This document shows, piece by piece, positions 6,749 to 10,060 of a stretch of 10,060 bases of DNA. Made by a program: the position numbers and the translations under genes. Every line of letters begins with the position of its first letter. The first letter of the stretch is position 1. Location: the NCBI RefSeq assembly GCF_047607725.1, contig NZ_JBLKSS010000329.1, forward strand, positions 1 to 10,060, given 5' to 3'. The notes under the pieces are model-generated. The model was not told the DNA's origin. It saw nothing but the letters and a program-made list of their open reading frames with translations, and did not search any database. The DNA comes from JBLKSS01 sp047607725 (lineage in GTDB: Bacteria; Pseudomonadota; Gammaproteobacteria; Enterobacterales; Enterobacteriaceae).

Positions 6749-7597
6749 CCGCTGGCACAGATATGGCGCACCTTTTATCATGACGCCATGTCGATGCTGG
6801 GTCTCTACGGTTTTGCCCTGCTGATCCTATTGTGCCTGTTCGGCACGCTGTTTGCGCCCTACCCGCTGGATCAGCAGTTTTTGGGCTATCAACTGCTTCC
6901 CCCTTCGTGGTCGCGCTACGGGGACGTCTCTTTTTTCCTCGGCACTGATGACTTGGGCCGCGATGTGCTGAGCCGACTACTGGCCGGTACCGCGCCCACC
7001 TTCGGCTCGGCGCTGGTGGTGACCATGGCGGCGGCGCTGGTCGGGCTGGCGCTCGGCGTGCTGGCCGGCATCACCCGCGGTTTGCGTTCGGCGGCGCTAA
7101 ATCACGTGCTGGATACCGTGCTGTCCATCCCCTCGCTGCTGTTGGCCATTGTGGTGGTGGCGTTTCTCGGCCCCCGTTTGGAACATGCCATGTTGGCGGT
7201 CTGGCTGGCGCTGCTGCCACGCATTGTGCGCACCGTCTATACTTCGGTACATAGCGAACTGGAAAAGGACTATATCTTGGCGGTGCGGATGGATGGCGCG
7301 TCGATGCCGCATATTCTGCGCTATGCGGTGCTGCCGAACATCGCCAGTCAGCTGGTGTCGGAGTTCACCCGCGCCCTGTCCATGGCCGTCTTGGATATTG
7401 CCGCGCTCGGGTTCCTCAATCTGGGCACGCAGATGCCGTCGCCGGAATGGGGCGCGATGATGGACGATCAATTGGAACTGGTGTATGTCGCGCCCTGGGC
7501 GGTGATGCTGCCGGGCTGTGCGATCATGCTAAGCGTGCTGATCGTCAATATTTTTGGTGAAGGCGTGCGCCGCGCCATGGTGGCGGAGGTGGAGTAA
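6707..7597 (+). CDS. sapC: SapC, inner-membrane permease of the Sap transporter
   Basis: The second permease (DppC/OppC type), partner of SapB. Starting at ATG 6707 gives 296 residues, the E. coli length, beginning MPSDNVYREKR as expected for the family, with AAGGAG at 6697-6702. An upstream in-frame GTG at 6626 would add 27 residues of out-of-frame duplicated sequence and is rejected. There is an N-terminal membrane segment at about 32-50. The DppC-type motif FFLGTDDLGRDVLSR is at 77-91. Further membrane segments are near 101-121, 138-155, 160-178, 222-240 and 263-284. The EAA loop (DYILAVRMDGASMPHILRYAVLP) is at about 188-210. The stop shares one base with the sapD start (TAATG). After the duplication, sapC no longer directly overlaps sapB; 62 bases separate them, bridged by the 29-codon frame. 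Confidence 0.95.
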   Translation: MPSDNVYREKRMPGPLAQIWRTFYHDAMSMLGLYGFALLILLCLFGTLFAPYPLDQQFLGYQLLPPSWSRYGDVSFFLGTDDLGRDVLSRLLAGTAPTFGSALVVTMAAALVGLALGVLAGITRGLRSAALNHVLDTVLSIPSLLLAIVVVAFLGPRLEHAMLAVWLALLPRIVRTVYTSVHSELEKDYILAVRMDGASMPHILRYAVLPNIASQLVSEFTRALSMAVLDIAALGFLNLGTQMPSPEWGAMMDDQLELVYVAPWAVMLPGCAIMLSVLIVNIFGEGVRRAMVAEVE

Positions 7598-8589
7598 TGC
7601 CGTTATTGGATATTCACAATCTCACCATCGAGTTCATGACACCCGAGGGGCCGGTGAAGGCGGTGGATCGCGTGAGTATCACACTGAGCGAAGGGGAAGT
7701 CCGCGGTCTGGTGGGGGAATCCGGCTCGGGCAAGAGCCTTATCGCCAAAGCCATTTGCGGCGTGACCCGCGATAACTGGCGGGTAACCGCCGATCGCTTC
7801 CGTTTCGACGATGTCGACCTGCTCGCGCTGACCCCGCGCCAGCGGCGCAAGGTGGTGGGCCATAATGTGTCGATGATATTTCAGGAGCCGCAATCCTGTC
7901 TCGACCCGTCGGAGCGCATCGGCCGGCAGATAATCCAGTCCATCCCCGGCTGGACCTATAAAGGCCAATGGTGGCAACGATTCGGCTGGCGCAAGCGGCG
8001 CGCCATCGAACTGCTACACCGGGTGGGCTTCAAAGCCCACAAAGAGATTATGCACGCCTACCCCTACGAGCTGACCGAGGGCGAGTGTCAAAAGGTGATG
8101 ATCGCCATCACCCTGGCCAATCAACCGCGGCTGTTGATTGCCGACGAACCCACCAACGCAATGGAGCCGACCACCCAGGCGCAAATTTTCCGCCTGCTGG
8201 CGCGCCTTAATCAAAATAACAGCACCACCATTTTGCTGATAAGCCATGACCTGCAGATGATGAGCAAGTGGTGCAACCGCATCAACGTGCTGTATTGCGG
8301 CCAAACGGTGGAAAGTGCCCAAAGCGAGGATTTAATCGCCACACCACACCACCCCTACACTCAGGCGTTAATCCGCGCCATTCCCGACTTCGGCCGCTCG
8401 ATGCCGTCCAAAAGCCGGTTAAATACCCTGCCCGGCGGTATCCCGTCGCTGGAGCATCTGCCTATCGGCTGCCGCCTGGGGCCGCGCTGCCCTTATGCGC
8501 AGAAGACCTGCATCCAGGCGCCGCAGCTGCTGCCGGTTAAAAACCACTTTTTCGCCTGCCACTATCCCCTCAATCTGGAGGAGCAATAG
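7597..8589 (+). CDS. sapD: SapD, ATPase of the Sap transporter
   Basis: Cytoplasmic ATP-binding subunit of the DppD/OppD type, also known in E. coli as needed for Trk potassium uptake. At 330 residues it equals E. coli SapD. The Walker A motif GESGSGKS is at 40-47, the Q-loop Gln at 96, Walker B LLIADEPT at 179-186 and the switch His at 217. The ABC signature reads LTEGECQ (159-165) instead of LSGGQ, as in E. coli SapD. C-terminal cysteines at 292, 298, 305 and 321 sit in the oligopeptide-transporter tail, which in related DppD/OppD proteins binds an iron-sulfur cluster; binding here is inferred. The start overlaps the sapC stop by one base, with GGAGGT at 7585-7590 giving a 6-base spacing. 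Confidence 0.96.
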   Translation: MPLLDIHNLTIEFMTPEGPVKAVDRVSITLSEGEVRGLVGESGSGKSLIAKAICGVTRDNWRVTADRFRFDDVDLLALTPRQRRKVVGHNVSMIFQEPQSCLDPSERIGRQIIQSIPGWTYKGQWWQRFGWRKRRAIELLHRVGFKAHKEIMHAYPYELTEGECQKVMIAITLANQPRLLIADEPTNAMEPTTQAQIFRLLARLNQNNSTTILLISHDLQMMSKWCNRINVLYCGQTVESAQSEDLIATPHHPYTQALIRAIPDFGRSMPSKSRLNTLPGGIPSLEHLPIGCRLGPRCPYAQKTCIQAPQLLPVKNHFFACHYPLNLEEQ

Positions 8590-8591
8590 GC

Positions 8592-9404
8592 ATGGAAACT
8601 CTGCTTGAAGCCCGCAACCTGAGCAAAACGTTCCGCTACCGTACGGGCCTATTTCGCCGCTATCAGGTGACGGCGGTGCAAAACGTCAGCTTCACTTTAC
8701 GCGAAGGCCAGACGCTGGCCATTATTGGTGAAAACGGGTCGGGTAAATCGACGCTGGCGAAAATGCTGGCCGGCAGCGTCGAGCCCAGCGCCGGCGAGAT
8801 CTTGATAGACGATCACCCGCTGCATTTTGGCGATTACCGCTACCGTAGCCAGCGCATCCGCATGATTTTCCAGGATGCCAGCAACGCCCTCAACCCGCGC
8901 CAGCGTGTCGGCCAGCTGCTGGACGTGCCGCTGCGGCTGAACACCACGCTGACCGGCGGCGAACGTGAACGGGCCATTGACACCACGCTGCGCCAGGTCG
9001 GCCTGCGGCCGGATCACGCTTATTACTATCCGCGCATGCTGGCGCCTGGGCAGAAACAGCGCGTCGGTTTGGCGCGCGCGCTGATTTTGCAGCCCAAGGT
9101 TATCGTGGCGGACGAAGCGCTGGCGTCGCTGGATATGTCGGTGTGCTCACAAATCATCAATCTCATGCTCGAGCTACAGGCGAAAAAAGGCATCTCGTTT
9201 ATTTACGTGACCCAACATTTGGGCATGATGAAGCACGTGAGCGATCAGATAATCGTGATGCAAAACGGCGTAGTGGTGGAACGCGGCAGCACCGCCGATG
9301 TCCTGGCGGCGCCGCTGCACGATTTGACCCGCCGGCTTATCGCCAGCCACTTCGGCGAAGCCCTGACCGCCGATGCCTGGCGGCGCGATGGCGCCACGCC
9401 TTAA
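8592..9404 (+). CDS. sapF: SapF, ATPase of the Sap transporter
   Basis: Second ATPase, of the DppF/OppF type, pairing with SapD. At 270 residues it is close to E. coli SapF (about 268). The Walker A motif GENGSGKST is at 46-54, the Q-loop Gln at 94, and the altered signature APGQKQR at 151-157. Walker B VIVADEA is at 170-176 and the switch His at 209. The end (FGEALTADAWRRD) is conserved, followed by GATP. The start lies two bases after the sapD stop, with GGAGGAG (8577-8583) at an 8-base spacing inside the end of sapD. It is the last gene of the operon; no convincing terminator follows within the 185 bases before fabI, so some read-through is possible. Confidence 0.95.
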   Translation: METLLEARNLSKTFRYRTGLFRRYQVTAVQNVSFTLREGQTLAIIGENGSGKSTLAKMLAGSVEPSAGEILIDDHPLHFGDYRYRSQRIRMIFQDASNALNPRQRVGQLLDVPLRLNTTLTGGERERAIDTTLRQVGLRPDHAYYYPRMLAPGQKQRVGLARALILQPKVIVADEALASLDMSVCSQIINLMLELQAKKGISFIYVTQHLGMMKHVSDQIIVMQNGVVVERGSTADVLAAPLHDLTRRLIASHFGEALTADAWRRDGATP

Positions 9405-9476
9405 GGGCGTAGTCCCTATTGCGCGCGAGCGCCTCGCCCTCAGCGTCACCCGGCGCAAGGGGCGCAGATCTACACG

Positions 9477-9507
9477 CCGGCGAAAGATTCATGCTACACT
9501 TCGCCGG
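9477..9507 (+). promoter_or_regulatory. Candidate fabI promoter with an overlapping inverted repeat
   Basis: TGCTACACT (9492-9500) is an extended -10 element (TGn then TACACT, 4 of 6). No good -35 lies 17 bases upstream, which fits extended -10 promoters. CCGGCGAA (9477-9484) and TTCGCCGG (9500-9507) form a perfect 8-bp inverted repeat with a 15-base spacer, and the spacer holds the -10. The arms could be an operator or an RNA-independent coincidence. A second possible promoter uses TTGACC at 9538-9543 with TGAAAT at 9562-9567 (18-base spacing). Which one is used cannot be decided from sequence. Confidence 0.4.
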
Positions 9508-9589
9508 GTTTATCAACGACGAGCGTTGCTGCACGGATTGACCGTGGGGCACACGATCGCATGAAATAATGATCACAAGGATTAATGCT

Positions 9590-10060
9590 ATGAGTTTTCT
9601 TACCGGTAAGCGCATTCTGGTGACTGGCGTTGCCAGCAACCGTTCAATTGCATACGGTATCGCTCAGGCTATGCACCGTGAGGGTGCGGAGCTGGCTTTC
9701 ACTTACCAGAATGACAAATTGAAATCACGGGTGGAAGGGTTTGCCGCCGATTTCAATTCCAGCATCGTGCTGCCGTGCGACGTGGCGGAAGATGCCAGCA
9801 TAGAAGCGCTGTTCACCCGTCTGGCCGATGTCTGGCCGACGTTTGACGGTTTCGTGCATGCCATCGCTTATGCCCCCGGCGACCAATTGGACGGCGACTA
9901 TGTGAACGCCGTGACCCGTGAAGGTTTCGCCATCGCGCACGATATCAGCGCCTACAGCTTCGTCGCCATGGCGAAAGCCTGCCGGCCAATGCTTAATCCC
10001 AACGCCGCCCTGGTGACGCTGACCTACCTGGGCGCGGAACGCGCCATCCCCAACTATAAC
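9590..10060 (+). CDS. fabI: FabI, NADH-dependent enoyl-ACP reductase, cut by right edge
   Basis: FabI catalyses the last step of each fatty-acid elongation cycle, reducing enoyl-ACP with NAD(P)H, in the cytoplasm. It is an SDR-superfamily protein and the target of triclosan and isoniazid-type inhibitors. The first 157 of about 262 residues are present and align without gaps with E. coli FabI. The nucleotide-binding start is GKRILVTGVASNRSIAYGIA at 6-25. The active-site Tyr146 (in TYLGAERAIPNYN) and Tyr156 are present; the catalytic Lys163 lies beyond the window. AAGGA at 9577-9581 supports ATG 9590 with 8 bases spacing; a nearer ATG at 9585 is out of frame. Residues 93-94 are Ala-Tyr where E. 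coli has Gly-Phe, a position associated with inhibitor resistance. Confidence 0.97.
   Translation, partial: MSFLTGKRILVTGVASNRSIAYGIAQAMHREGAELAFTYQNDKLKSRVEGFAADFNSSIVLPCDVAEDASIEALFTRLADVWPTFDGFVHAIAYAPGDQLDGDYVNAVTREGFAIAHDISAYSFVAMAKACRPMLNPNAALVTLTYLGAERAIPNYN

Noticed and set aside
9404..9420. Terminator after sapF (AGGG...CCCT)
   Set aside because: The stem is only 4 bp and no T-run follows.

Overview
The window looks like a chromosomal segment of a gammaproteobacterium in the order Enterobacterales. The sapABCDF-fabI order, near-identical lengths to the Escherichia coli Sap proteins as I remember them, and FabI identity support this. GC-rich sequence, long gene-poor stretches, a broken receptor gene and a truncated heme gene suggest a host-restricted symbiont undergoing gene decay, of the Sodalis type. 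The genus is inference; no marker in the window proves it.

Left part (1-3477): remnants of a heme-acquisition locus. The 3' part of hemS (heme-handling protein) enters from the left edge on the + strand and ends early at an apparent nonsense codon. About 670 bases with no supportable gene follow. A TonB-dependent heme/hemoglobin receptor gene then lies on the - strand, split by one frameshift near 2785. hemS and the receptor point toward each other, unlike the co-directional hem operons of Yersinia, so the locus appears rearranged.

Middle (3478-3930): a divergent intergenic region. It holds two close Fur-box-like sites in a short tandem repeat, a palindrome, the receptor ribosome-binding site and a plausible sapA promoter. 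No hemP-like gene was found.

Right part (3931-9404): the sapABCDF operon, a peptide-type ABC transporter with a periplasmic binding protein (SapA), two permeases (SapB, SapC) and two ATPases (SapD, SapF). The genes overlap or nearly touch, which implies co-transcription and translational coupling. Two departures stand out. SapA has an Ala/Gly/Pro-rich N-terminal extension and two internal in-frame deletions. A 76-bp tandem duplication at the sapB/sapC junction creates a 29-codon chimeric reading frame that bridges sapB to sapC and would preserve the original coupling geometry. After a 185-base gap with a candidate promoter, fabI (enoyl-ACP reductase) begins and runs off the right edge.

I found no RNA genes, CRISPR arrays, complete insertion sequences or new defence-type system. 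The most unusual element is the self-consistent duplication between sapB and sapC.
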